Positions 1 to 12,798 of a stretch of DNA of 64,000 nucleotides are shown here, piece after piece. The stretch covers positions 65,001 through 129,000 of the forward strand of contig RXID01022421.1 in the NCBI GenBank assembly GCA_005019695.1. Reading direction: 5' to 3'. The notes under the pieces are model-generated. The model made no database searches and was not told the origin of the DNA. It saw only the letters and a program-made list of their open reading frames with translations. Both the position numbers and the translations under genes were made by a program. Each line of letters begins with the position of its first letter. Position 1 is the stretch's first letter. This stretch comes from Trichopus zeylanicus subsp. travancoricus. Taxonomy: Eukaryota; Streptophyta; Magnoliopsida; Dioscoreales; Dioscoreaceae.

Positions 1-73
1 AGTTGTAATAATAGTAGCTGCAGCAGCAGTAGTAGTAGTAACTGTCGTAGTACTAGTAGCTGTAGTTTCAATA

Positions 74-390
74 GTAGCCATATTAGTAGCTGCAGGAGCA
101 ACAGTAGTAGTTGTAGTAGTAGGAGAAGTAATAGTAGCAATAGTGGTAGCAGTAGTAGCAGTAGTAGTTGTAGTAGTTGCAATAGCAGCATTTGTAGTTG
201 CCAATGTAGTAGTAGTAGTAGTTCTAGTAGTAGTAGAAGTTATAGAGGTTGAAGTGGGCATTGTAGTAGTAGCTGTAGTAGCAGCAGCAGTAGCAGTTGT
301 TGTAGTAGAAAAAGTAGTAGTAGGAGGAGTGTTTGGAGAAGTAGTTGTAGTAGTAGGAGCAATAGCAGCAATTGGAGTAGTCGTAATAGC
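74..390 (+). repeat. Segment duplicated at about 2977-3305
   Basis: The order of rare variants in this segment (a GCCATATTAGTAGCTGC-like start, GAGGTGGGCRTTGTAG, GTGTTTGGAGAAGTAG, then AATTGGAGTAGTCGTAATAGC) is repeated about 2.88-2.90 kb downstream. For example GTGTTTGGAGAAGTAG starts at 329 and at 3208. The offset drifts by about 24 bases between the two ends, as expected from triplet gain and loss after duplication. Confidence 0.75.
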
Positions 391-721
391 AGCAGAAAAA
401 GCTGTAGTAGTAGTAATACGAGGAGTAGTAGTAATTGTAGTAGTAGCAATAGCTGCGGCAGTAGCAGCAGTAATAACAGTAGTAGTAGCAGCCACATTAG
501 TAGTAGCTATACTAGTAGCTATAGTAGTAGTAGAAGTAGTAGCAGTAGTAGCAGAAGCAGTAGCAGAAGTATAAGTTGTAGTGGTTGCCATAGTGGCAAA
601 GGTAGAAGTTTTAGTAATAATAGTAGTAGACGTAGTAGTATAAGAAATAGTAGAAGTAGTAGTAATTGTAGTAGCAGCAGTAGCAGTAGTCGTTGTAGCA
701 GTAGCAGTAGTAGTAGCAATT

Positions 722-2277
722 ACATTAGATGTTGTTCAATTAGTAGTAGCAGAAGTAGCAGTAGGAGGTGAAGACATAGTAGTAGAAGCAAAAGTAGCAA
801 TAATAGTAGCAGTTGGAGTAGTTGTTGTAGTAGCAGTAGTACCAGTATTTATTGTAGTAGCAGGCATGCAAGTAGTTGAAGTAGTAGCAACAACAGTAGT
901 AGTAGTAGCAGTTGTACTAGTAGTAGCAGTTGTTGTTGTCGTGGTTGTTGTTGTAGTAGTAGTTATTATAGTAGTAGTAGTAGTAGTAGTAGAAGTAGTA
1001 GCAGCAGTAGTAGTATTAGTAGTGGTAATAGTACTAATAGTGGTAGTAGTATTAGTAGCAATAGTAGTAGTAGTAGTCAAAGTGAAAGTAGTAGTAGTAG
1101 TAGTAGCAGTAGTAGTAGTAGTTGTTGTTGTAATAGTAGTAGTAGAAGTAGTAGAAGTAGTAGGAGGAGGATTAAGTGTAGGAGTTGGACTAGTAGTAGG
1201 AGCAGTAATAGTTGTTGTTGTAGTAGTATTGGGAGTAATAGTAGTAGCAGGAATAGTATTAGGAGTAGCAACACAAATAGTAGTTGTTGCCGCAGTAATA
1301 GTAGAGGCAGTAGTAGTAGGCGGAGTAGTGGCAGTAGTAATAGTAGTAGCAGTTGTAGTTATAGTAATAGTAGTAGTAATAGCAGTACTAGTAGCAACAA
1401 TAGTAGTAGGAATCACATTAGATGTTGTTCAAATAGTAGTAGCAGAAGTAGCAGTAGGAGGTGAAGACGTAGTAGTAGAAGAAGAGGTAGCAATAGCAAT
1501 AGCAGTTGGAGTAGTAGTTGTAGTAGCAGTAGTACCAGTAGTTACTGTAGTAGCAGGCATGCAAGTAGTTGTAGTAGTAGCAACAACATTAGTAGTAGTT
1601 GCAGTTTTAGTAGCAATTGTACTAGCAGTAGCAGTTGTTGTTGTCGTTATTATTATTGTAGTAGTAGTAGTAGTCATAGTAGCAATAGTACCAGGAGTTG
1701 TACTTGTATTAGTAGTAGTAGTGGTGGTAGAAGTAGTAGTAGTAGTTGTTGTTGTTGTTGTATTACTAATAGCAGTAGTAGTAGTAGCGATAGTAACAGT
1801 AGTAGTAGTAGTAGTAGTAGTAGTTATTATAGTAGTAGTAGTAGTAGTATCAGTAGTGGTAATAGTACTAGTAGTGGTAGTAGTATTAGTAGCAATAGTA
1901 GTAGTAGTAGTCGAAGTGAAAGTAGTAGTAGTAGTAGTAGTTACTAGTAGCTGTAATAGTAGTAGTAGTTGTAGTAGTAGTACTAGTAGCTATAATAGTA
2001 GTAGTAGAAGTAGTAGAAGTAGTAGTTGGAGGATTAAGTGTAGGAGTAGGACTAGTAGTAGGAGCAGTAGTAGTAGTTGTTGTAGTAGTATTGGGAGTAA
2101 TAGTAGTAGCAGGAGGAGTAGTATTAGGAGTAGAAACAGAAGTAGTAGCTGTTGCCGCAGTAATAGTAGAAGCAGCAGTAGTAGTAGTAGTAATGGCAGC
2201 AATAATAGTAGTAGCAGTTGTAGTTAGAGTAATAGTAGTAGTAATATCAATACTAGTAGCAATAGTAGTAGTAGTAG
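722..2277 (+). repeat. Higher-order tandem repeat, two units of about 690 and 860 bp
   Basis: A rare non-triplet motif (ACATTAGATGTTGTTCA) occurs at 722 and again at 1415. After each copy the same order of rare variants follows: GGAGGTGAAGAC, then GCAGGCATGCAAG, then GGATTAAGTGTAGGAG (1169 and 2031), then ATTGGGAGTAATAG. The first unit is about 693 bp. The second is about 170 bp longer because AGT runs expanded in its middle. A remote copy of the GTAGCAGTAGGAGGTGAAGAC segment lies at 5180 (others at 755 and 1448). The satellite has therefore been copied in units far longer than three bases. Confidence 0.8.
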
Positions 2278-4136
2278 TAGTAGTAGCAGTAGTTTCAGCA
2301 ATAGTAGTAGTAGTAGTTGTTGTAGTAGTAGCAGCAGTAGGAGTAGGAGTTGGAGTAGCAATAGTAGTAGTAGTAGTACTACTACTAGTAGTAATACTAG
2401 TAGCAGTAGCAAATCAGTAGTAGGATAGCATTAGTAGTTAATAGTTGTAGTACATGTAGCAGTAGCAGTCTTAATCAGTAAGTTGTGTAGAAATAGTAGC
2501 AGTAGTTGCAGTAGGAGTAGTAGCAGCAACAGCAGCAGTACTGGTAGCGCTAGTAGCAAAAGGAGTAGTTGTAGTAGTTGCAGTATTAGTAGTAGGAGTA
2601 GTAGCAGCTGTAATAGTTGTATAAGTAGTAGTAGTAGTAGTAGTGGTAGTAGTAGTAGTAATAGGAGTGGTTGTAGTAGTAGTAGTAGTAGTATTAGCAG
2701 TTATAATGTTAATAGTGTTGTAGCAGTAGCTGTACTTGTAGTAGTAGTAGCAGTAGTAGTAATGGTAGTAGAAGAAATAGTAGTAGCAGTAGTAGTAGTA
2801 CTAGTATTAGCAGCAGTAGCAGTAGAAGTAGTCACAGTAGTAGTTGCAATAATAGTAGTGATAGGAGAAGTAGTTGGAGTAGTAGTATTAGTAGCAGCAG
2901 CTGTAGCTATAGTTGTAATAATTGTAGCAGCAGTAGTAGTAGCGGTAACATTCGCAGTAGTATAGTAGTTTCAGTAGTAGCCGTATTACTAGCAGCAGAA
3001 GCAACAGTAGTAGTAGTAGGAGGAGAAGTAATAGTAGAAATTGTGGTAGCAATAGTAGCAGTAGAAGTAATAGTAGTTGCAATAGCAGCAGTAGTAGTTG
3101 CGGTTGTAGTAGTAGGAGTTGTAGTAGTTGAGGTGGGCGTTGTAGTAATAGTTGTAGCAGCAACAACAGTAGTAGTTGTAGTAGTTGAAGAAGTGGTAAT
3201 AGTAGGAGTGTTTGGAGAAGTAGTATTAGTACGACTGGTAGTAGTAGTAGTTGTAGTAGCAAGAGCAGTAGTAGCAATTGGAGTAGTCGTAATAGCAGCA
3301 GAAATAGTAGTAGTAGTAATAAGAGTAGTAGTAGTGATAGTAGTAGTAGTGGCAATAGCAGCAGCAGTAGCAGTGGTAATAACAGCAGTAGTAGTAGCCA
3401 TATTAGTAGTAGTTGTACTAGTTGTGGTGGTAGTAGTAGTTGTAGTAGTACACATAGTGATGTTTGTAGTAGTAGTAGTACTAGTAGCAATTATAGTAGT
3501 AGTAGTACTAGTAGCAATAGTAGTAATAGTAGTCGCAGTAAAAGTAGTAGTAGTAATAGTAGAAGTAGTGGTAGGAGGAGTAGGTGTAGGAGTCGGAATA
3601 GTTGTTGGAGTAGTAATAGTCGTGGTAGTAGTAGTAGGAGTAGCAACATAAGTAGTAGCATTTGCGACAGTAATAGTAAAGGTAGTAGTAGTAGTAGTTG
3701 GAGTAGTATTAGTAGTTATTTTTGTTGTAGCAGAAGTAGTTATAGTAACTAGAGTAGTAGTAGAAGTACTTGTAGCAACGGTAATAGTAGTAGTAGTAGC
3801 AGGAGTAGTAGTTTCAACAATAGTAGTAGTAGTAGAAGTAGTTATAGCAGTAGTAGTTGTGGTTGTAGTAGTTGTAGGAGTAGTATTAGTAGGAGTCACA
3901 ATAGAAGTAGGACATGGAGTTGCAGCAATAGTAGTAGTAATACTAGTAGTAGTAGTAGTGGTAGTAGTAGTAGCAGTAGTAGTTATAGTGGTAGTACTGG
4001 TAGTAGTAGCATTCGTAGCAGTAGTAGTAGAAGTAGTAGCAGTAGTAGTAGTTATAGTAGTAGCAGCAGTAGTTGTTGTAGTAATAGTAGCAGTAGCAAT
4101 AGGAGTAGTTGTAGTAGTTGTAGTATTAGCAGTAGC

Positions 4137-4172
<36 letters not shown>

Positions 4173-4197
4173 AGCAGTAGTAGTTGTAGATGTTGTG

Positions 4198-4228
<31 letters not shown>

Positions 4229-7200
4229 CAGTAGTAGTGGTAGTAGTAGTATTAGTAGTAGTAGAAGTAGTAGTGGTAGTAGTAGAAGTAGTATTAGTAG
4301 TAGTAGTAGTAGTAGTGGTAGTAGTAGAAGTAGTATTAGTAGTAGTAGCAGCAGCAGCAGTAGCAATAGGAGTAGTAGTAGCAATTGGAGTAGTCGTAGT
4401 ACTATTAGTTGTAGCAGTAGTATTAGTAGTTGTAATAATAATAGCGTAGTAGTACTTGTAATTGTAGTAGTGGTAGTAGTAGAAGTAGTAGTAGCAGTTG
4501 TAGACGTACTCATTACAGCAGCAACAACAACTGTAGGAATAGTTGTAGTAGTATTAGTAGTAGAAGTAATTGTAGAAGCAACAGTAGTAGTAGTGGTAAC
4601 GGTAGTAGTAGTATTAGTGGTAGTAGTTTTAGTAGTAGCCATAGTAGTAGCTGTAGAAGCAACAGTAGCAATAGGAAAAGTAGGAGCAGTAGTAGCAGGT
4701 GTAGTAGTAGTAGTAGTAATCGCAACAGTTGTAGCTGCTGTTGTAGTAGTAGTAGTGCTAGTAGTAGTTGTAGTGGGAGCAGTAGTAGTAGCTGTAGCAC
4801 CAAAAACAGTAGTAGTTGTAGTAGTAGCAGTAGTAGGAGCAATAGTAGGAGTTGGAGTTGTGGTAATAGTAGCAGAAGTAGAAATAGTAGTAACAGGAAT
4901 AGTAGTAGTGATAGTAGTAGTAGCAGCATTAGCAACAACGGTAGTAGTAGCCACAGTGGTGGCCATAGTAGTAGCTGTAGTAGTAGTAGCAGAAGCTGTA
5001 GTAGAAGTAGAGATAGTAGTATTCACAATAGTAGTAGAAGTTGAAGTATTAGTAATTGTATTAATAATTATAGTAGTAGCAGTAGTCACAGAAGAAGTAG
5101 TAGCAGTAGTAATAGTCGTTGTAGCAGCAGTAGTAGTAGCAATAATCATATTAGAAGTTGCTAAGTAGTAGTAGCAAAAGTAGCAGTAGGAGGTGAAGAC
5201 ATAGTAGTAGTAGTAATAGTAGTAGTAGTGGCAAGATTTGTTGTAGTAGTACTAGTTGGACTAGTAGGAGTAGTAGAAGTAGTACTAATAGTTACTATAA
5301 TAGCTGTAGCAGTAGTAGTAGTAGTTGTTGTAGTTGCAGCTATAGCAGTAGTAGCAGAAGCAATGGTTATAGTCATGGTAGTAGTATTAGCAGTAGTTGC
5401 CGTAATAGCAGTAGAAGTGGTGGTAGTAGTAGTGTAGTAGTAGTTGCAGTAGTTGTAGTAGTATTAGTAGTGTAGTAGCAGTCGAAGCAGTAGCATAAGT
5501 AATAGTAGTAGGAGAAGTCATAGTAGTAGTCATAGTGGTAGTAACGACAACAACAACAACCGTAGTAGTGGTAGCAGTAGTACCATCTAAAACAACAATA
5601 GTAGCAGTAGTAGTATTAGTAGGAGTAGTAGTAGTAGTATTAGTAGCCACAGTAGTAATAGTAGTAGTAGTAGTAGAAGTTGCAGTAGTACCAGTAGTAG
5701 TAGCAATAGTAGTAGTTGTAGTATCTGTAGTAGTAAGTAGTAGTACTAGTAGTTGTAGTAGCAGCAGTTGTTGTATTGTAGTAGTAGCAAGAGTAGTAGT
5801 AATAGGACTAGTTGTTGTAGTCATAGCTGTAGTAGTTGTAATACTAGCAACAGTAGCAGTAGCAGTAGCTATAGTAGTAGTTGTTGTATTAGCAGCAGCA
5901 GTAGTAGTATTTGTAGTAGCAGTACTAGTAGCGGTAGTAGCAATTGTAGTAGCTGCAGTAGTAGTAAGAGTAGTACTAGTACTAGTAGCAGCAGTAGCAA
6001 TTGTGTTAGCTATAGTAGTAATAAAAGTAGAAGTTGTAGTAGTAGTAGTGGTGGTAGTAGCAATAGCAGAAGTAGTAGTAGTAGTAGTAGCCGTAGTAGC
6101 AGTAATAGTAGTTGCAGTTGTAGTATTATTAGGAGATGTAGAAGGAGAAGTAGTACTAGTAGCAACATCAGCAACAGTGGTAGTAGTAGTAGTAGTAGTT
6201 GTAGTAGTAGTAGTAGTAGTTGTTGTTGTAGCAGGAGCAGTTGTAGTGGCTAGAGTTGTTGGTGTAGAATTAGTTGTAGTAACAGTAGTAGTAGTAGTAT
6301 TAGTCGTAGCAGAGGTAGTAGTAGTAGTAGTAATTTTAGAAGTAGTCGCAACAGTTGTAGTAGTAGCAGCAGCAGTAGTTGTAGTCGTAGTAGTAGTAGT
6401 AGCGGTAGTTGTCCCAGTAATAGTAATTGGCAAAGTAGTATTTGTTGTTGTCGTTGTCGAACTAGTAGCAATAGTAGTATTTATTGTTGTAGTAGTGCTA
6501 GTTGCATTAGTAGTTGAAGTTGAAGTACTAATAGTAGTATTTGTAGTAGTAGTAGTATTAGTAGTAGTAGTTGAAATAGTAGTCGCAGTAGTAGTAGCAG
6601 TAATAGAAGTAGCAGCAGTCGTAGCAGTAGTAGCAGTAGTAGCAATAATAGTAGTTTTAGTAATACTTGTAGTTGTAGTAGTAATAGTAATAGTAGTAAT
6701 AATACTGATACTTGCAGCAGAAGTATTGTTAGTTGGAGTAGAAGTAGTAGTAGAACTGTTAGTAGCAGTAGTAATAGTATTAGGAGAAGTAGTAGTAGTA
6801 GCAGAAGTAAGAGCGGTAGCTGTAGTAGTATTTGTAGTAGCTCCAGCAGTAGCAGTAAATGTTGTAGCAGCTATAGTAGTAGTAGCAGCTGTAGTAGCAG
6901 CAGTAGCAACAACTGTAGCAGAAGCAGTAGTAGTAGCGGCAACAACAGTAGTAGTAGTGTGGTTGTTATAGTAATAGTAGTAATAGTAGTAGCAGTAGTT
7001 GCAACAACAGTAGTAGCAGTAGCAACAGTAGTTATAGTTGTTGTTATAGCAGTAGTGAAAGAAGATGCAGTAGTAGCAGCAGTAGCAGCAGTAGTAGTAT
7101 TAACTGTAGTAGCTGTAGTAGTAGCGGTAGTAGTAGTTTTAGTAAAAGCAATTGTAGCAGCTGTATCAATTGTAGAAGTAGTAGTTGTTGTTGTAGTAAT

Positions 7201-8441
7201 AATTATACTAGTTGTTGTAGCAAAAGTAGCGATCGTAGTAATGGCAGTAGTAGCAGTAGCAATAGTCATTGTGGCTATAGCAATAGTAGTAGTAATATTA
7301 GCAAAAGTAGTAGCAGTACTGGTAGTGGAAGTAGTAGTAGTAGGAGAAAAAGTAGTAGTAGTAGTTGCAGCAGTAGTAGTAGTAAAAGTAGCTGAAGTAG
7401 TAGTATTAGTCGTAGTAGTAGAAGTTGGATTAGTAGTGTTAGTAGCAGCAACAGAAGTAGTAGCATAAGTAGTAGTTGTTGTTGTAGCAGTTGCAGCAGT
7501 TTCAGTAGTAGGCATAGTAGTAGTAGTAGTACTAGCAGTTGTAGCAGTAGCAGTAGTAATTGCAGTAGTAGCAGTTGTAGCAACCGCAATAGTAGTAGTA
7601 GTAGTAGTAGCAGCAGCAGTAGTAGTAGTTGAAGTAGTAGTAGTAGTAGCAGCAGCAGCAGCAATAGATGTAGTAGTAGTAGCAATAGCAGTAGAAGCAG
7701 TAGTAGTAGTAGTAGCAGTGGTAGTAGGAGTGGTACTAGCGGTTGTAATAGAAGTAGTAGTTGTAGTACTAGTAAGTGTACTAGCAGTAGCAGTAGCTGT
7801 AATAGTAGTAGTTGTAGTAGTAGTAGTAGTACCAGTAGCGGAAGCAGTAGCATTAATAGTAGTACTAGCAATAATCGGAGCAGGAGTACTTGTAGCAGTA
7901 CTAGCAGCAGTAGGAATAGTAGAAATCATACTACTAGTAGTACTAGTAGTAGTAGAAGAAGTTGTCATAGCGGTAGTAGTAGTAGTGGGAGAAGTAGTAG
8001 TGGTGATTACTGTAGGAGAAGTAGTAGTAGTAGTAGTAATATTTGTTGTTGTAGTAGTAGTCATAGTAGTAATAGTAGTTGTTGTTGTAGCTGTAATAGT
8101 GGCAAAAGTAGTAGTAGCAGTAGTGGTCGTAGTTGTTGTACCTACAGTAGAGTAGTTGCAGTGGCAACAGTAGCAGTAGTAGCAAAAGTAGTAGTACTAG
8201 CAGTAGTAGTTGTGGAAGTAATAGCAGCAGTACGTGTAGTACTAGCAGTAGTAGTTGTAACAGAAGTAGCAAACTTAGTAGTGGCATTAGTAGTAGAAGC
8301 AGCAATAGTATAGTTGCAGTAGTAGTAGTAGCAATAGCAGAAATTGTAGGAAAAGTAGTAGTAGTAGCAACTATAACAACAACAGCAATAGTAGTAGTTG
8401 TAGCAAGAGCAGCAGGATCAGTTGTAATAGTAGCAATAGTC

Positions 8442-8476
8442 GTGGTGGTGGTGGTGGTGGTGGTGGTGGTGGTGGT
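8442..8476 (+). repeat. Pure (GGT)n run within AGT satellite
   Basis: About 11 to 12 uninterrupted GGT/GTG units stand in otherwise degenerate AGT sequence. GGT differs from AGT by one base, so this looks like local expansion of a variant triplet. Confidence 0.9.
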
Positions 8477-9200
8477 AGTAGTAGTAGCAGCAGAAGTAGT
8501 CATAGTAGTTGTAGTAGTAGTAACTATAGTAGTAGTAGTAGTAGTATTAGTAGTTGTTGTTGTTATTGTTGTAGTAATAGTAGTACTAGTTGCAGTAGCA
8601 GTAGTAGTAGGTGTTGGAGTAGTAGTTGTAGGAGTAGTACTAGTTGGAGTATTGGTAGCGGCAGTAGTTGTTTTAGTAGTAGTAGTGGTAGTAACAGTAG
8701 TTGTTGAAGTTGTAGTAGTAGTATTAGAAGTGATAGTTGGAGTAGTAATTGGAGTTGGAGTTGTAGCAGCAGTAGTAGTTGTTGTAGTAATGGTAGTACT
8801 ACTACTAGTAGTAGTAGTAATAGAAGTAGTAGTTGTAGTAGTGGCAGTAGTATTAGTAGTAGGAGTGGGAGTATGAGTAGTAGTAGGACTAGTAGTAGAT
8901 GCCTTAGGGGTAGTAGAAGTAGTAAGAGTAGTAGTAGTAGTCAGAGTTTGAGTTGTAGAAGTTGTAAGAGTAGTAGTAGTTGCAATAGTTGTAGGAGTAA
9001 TAGGAGTAGTAGTAGAAGCAGTAGTAGGAATAGGAGTAGGAATAGTAATAGTAGCAGTAGTAGTAGTAGCAGTAGTAAGAGTTGCAGCAGCAGCATCGAT
9101 AGTTTTTGTAGTAGTAGTAGTAGTGTACGTAGTAGTAGTACTAGTAGCAGTACTTGATGGACTGATAGCAGTAGTTGTTGTACTAGAAGTAGAAGTAGAT

Positions 9201-9232
<32 letters not shown>

Positions 9233-11016
9233 TCTTATTATTGCTGTTGTTGTAGTTGTAGGAGGAGTAGTAGTAGGAGTAGAAGTAGTAGTTGGTGTTG
9301 CAGTAGGAGTAGTAGTAAGAGTAGCAGAGTTTGTTTTAACAACAATAGCAGTAGGAGTAGTAGCAGCAACAACAACAGTAGTTGCAGCAAAAAAAGGCGC
9401 AGCGGCAGTACTAGTGGTAGTGGTAGTATTTGTAGTAGTAGTAGTACTAACATTAATAGTAGTAGTAGTAGATAAGTAGTAGTAGTTGTTGTTGTATTTG
9501 TTGTAGCTGTCACATTAGCAGTAGTAGTAACTGTGGTAGTTGTTGTTGAAATAGTAGTAGTAATAGTAGTAGGAGTAGTAGTAGGAGTAGGAGTGAGAGT
9601 AGTAGTAGTTATTGTAGTAGTAGTAGTAGTAGTAGTAGAAATAGTAGTAGCAGAAATAATAGTAGTAGTAGTAGTTGTTGTTGTTGTTGTTGTTGTTATT
9701 GTTGTTGTTGTAGTAGTAGTAATAGCTATAGCTTCAGGAGTATTAGTTATAGTAGTATTAGAAGTAGTAGTAATAGTAGTAGTACTACTACTAGTAGTAG
9801 TTGTAGTAGTAGTAGTAGTAGAAGAAGTAGTAGTAGTAGCAGTAGTAGTAATAGCAGTACGAGTACTAGTAGTAGTAGTAGCAGTTGTAGTATTAGAGGT
9901 AGTAGTAGTAGTAGTCACTATTGTAGAGGTAGCAGTAGTGCCAGTAGTTGTAGTTGTTGTAGTAGTAGTAGGGGTTGTAGTTGTACCAGTAGGAGTAGTT
10001 GTCGTACTAGTAGTTGTAGTAGTATCAGTATTAGTAGCAGTCGTAGTAATGGTAATAGTAGCTGCAGCAACAGTAGCAGTGGTAGTAGTAGAAGTATTAG
10101 CGGTAGTAGTAGCAGTAGTAGCTATAATAGGAGTAGCAACATTATTAGTAGTAGCAATGGTAGTAGTCGCAGCAGAAGTCTAGGAGTAGAAGCAGTAGCA
10201 GTAGTTGTAGAGGTAGTAGTAGTAATAGTAGTAGTAGTAGTCGTAGTAGTAGCAATAATTGTAGTAGTAGTAGTAGTAGTTTTAATAGTGGTAGTCGTTG
10301 TAGTAGTAGGAGTAATGGGAGTATTTGTAATAGCAATAACAATAGTAGTAGTAGTAGTAGTAGTATTTGTGGTTGTGGTGTAGCAGTAATAGCAGCAGTA
10401 GCAGTCGTAGAGTAGGTGCTAGAGGTGGTAATAGCAAGAGTAGTAGTTGCAGTAGTTGTAGTAGCAGTTGTTGTTGTCATAATGGTAGTAGTTGTAGCAG
10501 TAGTTGTTGTAGAAGTTGTAGCGGCAGTAGTTGTAGCAGCAGCAGTAGTACTACTAATAGTAGTTGTTGTTGTTGTTGTAGTAGTAGTAATAGTAGTAGC
10601 AGTAGAAGTCCGTGTAGTAGTAGGGGTACTAGCAGAAATAGTAGTAGTAAGAGTGACAAAGTAGTAGTAGTTGTAGTAGTAGCAGAAAGAGTAGTAGTAG
10701 TAGTAGCAGCAGCAGCAATAATAGTAGTAGTTGTAATAGTAGTAGTGGTAATAGTAAGAGTAGTAGTCGTGGTGGTGGTAGTAGTAGTAGGAGTAGTAGT
10801 AGGAGTAGTAGTAGTGGTAGGAGGAGGAGTAGTAGTAGTAGTGGTAGAGTATCAGTAGTGGTAGGAGTAGTAGTAGTAAGACTAGTGGCAGAGTAGTAGT
10901 AGGAGTAGTGGTTGGAGTAGTAGTAGTAGTAGTAATAATAGTAGTAGTAATAATAGTAGTAGTAGTAATAGTCGTAGTAGTAGGAGAAGCAGCAGCAACA
11001 GGAGTAGTACTAGTGC

Positions 11017-11049
<33 letters not shown>

Positions 11050-12778
11050 AAGTTGTAGTAGCAGCAGCAGCAGTAGCGGTAGTGTTGGTAGTAGTAGTGG
11101 TAATAGCAGCAGCAATAGCAGTAGTTGTTGTGGTAGTAGCAGTAGTATTTGTATTAGTAGAAGTAGTAGTAATAGTAGCAACAGTAGCAGCAGTAATAAT
11201 AACGGTAGTCATAGTAGTGGTAGTACCAGTAGTTGTAGTAGGAGTAGTAGTAGTAGTATTAGAAATAACAGTAGTTGTGGTAGTAGTAGTTGCACTAGGA
11301 GAAGTAGGTATAGTAGTAGGAGAAGAAGTTGGTGTAGTAGTAGTGGTAGTGGTAATAGCGACAGTAGCAGCAACAACATTAGCAGTATTGGCAATAATGG
11401 TAATCGTACTAGTAGAAGTAGTTCTAGCCGCAGTAATAGCAGTAGTAGCAGCAGCAGCTGTAGTGGCAGTCGTGGTAGCAGTAGAAGCAGTATTATTAGC
11501 AATAGAAGTAGTAGTAGTAATACTAGTAGTAGTAGAAGCAGTATCAGTTGCATTAGAAATAATAGTAGTTGTAGTAGTAGACCAGTAGTACGGCAATAGC
11601 AGTAGTAGTAGTAGAAGTAGCAACAGCAGCAGCAGCTGTAGTAGTAGTAGCAATAGTGCTTGTAATTGTGGTAGTAGTAGTAGAAGTAGTTTTAGTAGCA
11701 GCGGCAGCTGGAATAACAGGAGGAGAATTAGTAGTAGTAGTATTAGTAGTAGTGATGTAGTAGCCGTAGCAGCAGTAGTAATTGCAATTGTTATAGTACA
11801 AGTTGTAGCAATAGCAATAGTACCTGTTGTAGCAGCAGTATAGTTGTTAGAGAAGTAATAGTAGTAGCTGTAGTAACAGTTGCAGTAGTAGTCTGGTAGT
11901 AGTAGTAGCGATAGCAGTAGCAGTGGTAGTAGAAGTAATTGGAGCAACAGCGGCAGTATTAGTAGTAGTATTAGTAGCAGTAGTAGTGGTAGTAGTAGTA
12001 GTAGTTATAATAGTAACAACCGCAGTCGTAGCAGTGGTAGCTATAGTAGCAGTATTAGCAGAAGAAGTAGTATCAGTCGTAGATGTAGTCGTAGTAGTAG
12101 TAGTGGTGGTAGTAGTAGTATTAATAGTAATACTACTTGTAGTAGCGGTAGTATTAGCACGGGTAGTTGTAGTTCTAGTAACAGAAGTGGTAGAAGTAAT
12201 AGCAGCAATAAGAGTAATAGTAGTAGCAATAACAGCAGCAGTAATAGGAGTAGAAGTAGTAGTAGTAGTAGTAGCAGTGGTAGTACAAGTAGTAGTAGTA
12301 GCAGCAGTAGTAGCAGCACTAGTAGTAGCAGCAGTAGCAGTACTAGTAGCAGCAGTAGTAGTAGTAGCGCTAGCAGTAGCAATTGTAGCAGCAATAGTAG
12401 TTGCGGCAGAAGTAGTTGTAGCAATAGTAGCTGTAGCAGTTGCAATAGTAGCAGTAGCAGCTCAAGTAGTAGCAGTAGTATTAAAAGCAGTAGTAGTCAA
12501 AGTAGTAGCAGCAATAGTAGTAGTAAGAGTTGTGGCTGTCAGAGTTGTAGTGGTAGTAGTAGTAGTAGTAGCAGTACTTGTACTAGCAATAGTTGTTGTA
12601 GTAGAAGCAGTAATGGCAACATTAGTAGTAGTTATAGTAGTAGCAAAAATAGCAGCAGTAGTTGTAGTAGTTGTAGTAGTAGTAGTAGCAGCAGCAGTAG
12701 TAGTAGGAGAATTAGTAGGAATAGTAGTATTATTAGCAGCCGCAGCTACAGTAGGAGCAATAATAGTAGTACTAGTTC

Positions 12779-12798
12779 TAGTAGTATAAGTACTACTA
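12779..12798. repeat. Polarity switch AGT to ACT with small hairpin
   Basis: The change from AGT-type to ACT-type sequence on the plus strand is abrupt. It is centred on an 8-bp stem with a four-base loop: GTAGTA at 12781-12786 pairs with TACTAC at 12791-12796, extended by TA on each side. Confidence 0.8.

Larger units (their letters stand above)
1..12788 (+). repeat. Degenerate (AGT)n satellite block, AGT on plus strand
   Basis: The whole block is made of triplets AGT with single-base variants (AGC, AAT, AGG, AGA, TGT, GGT). The triplet phase holds for hundreds of units, so two of the three forward frames stay open for long stretches and would read as Val/Ala/Ile-rich or Ser-rich polymers, while the TAG frame is full of stops. 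I see no gene in it: no mixed-composition protein, no splice-like structure, no promoter. Longer repeat units inside it are listed separately. A short (GGT)n run lies at 8442-8476. Confidence 0.95.
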
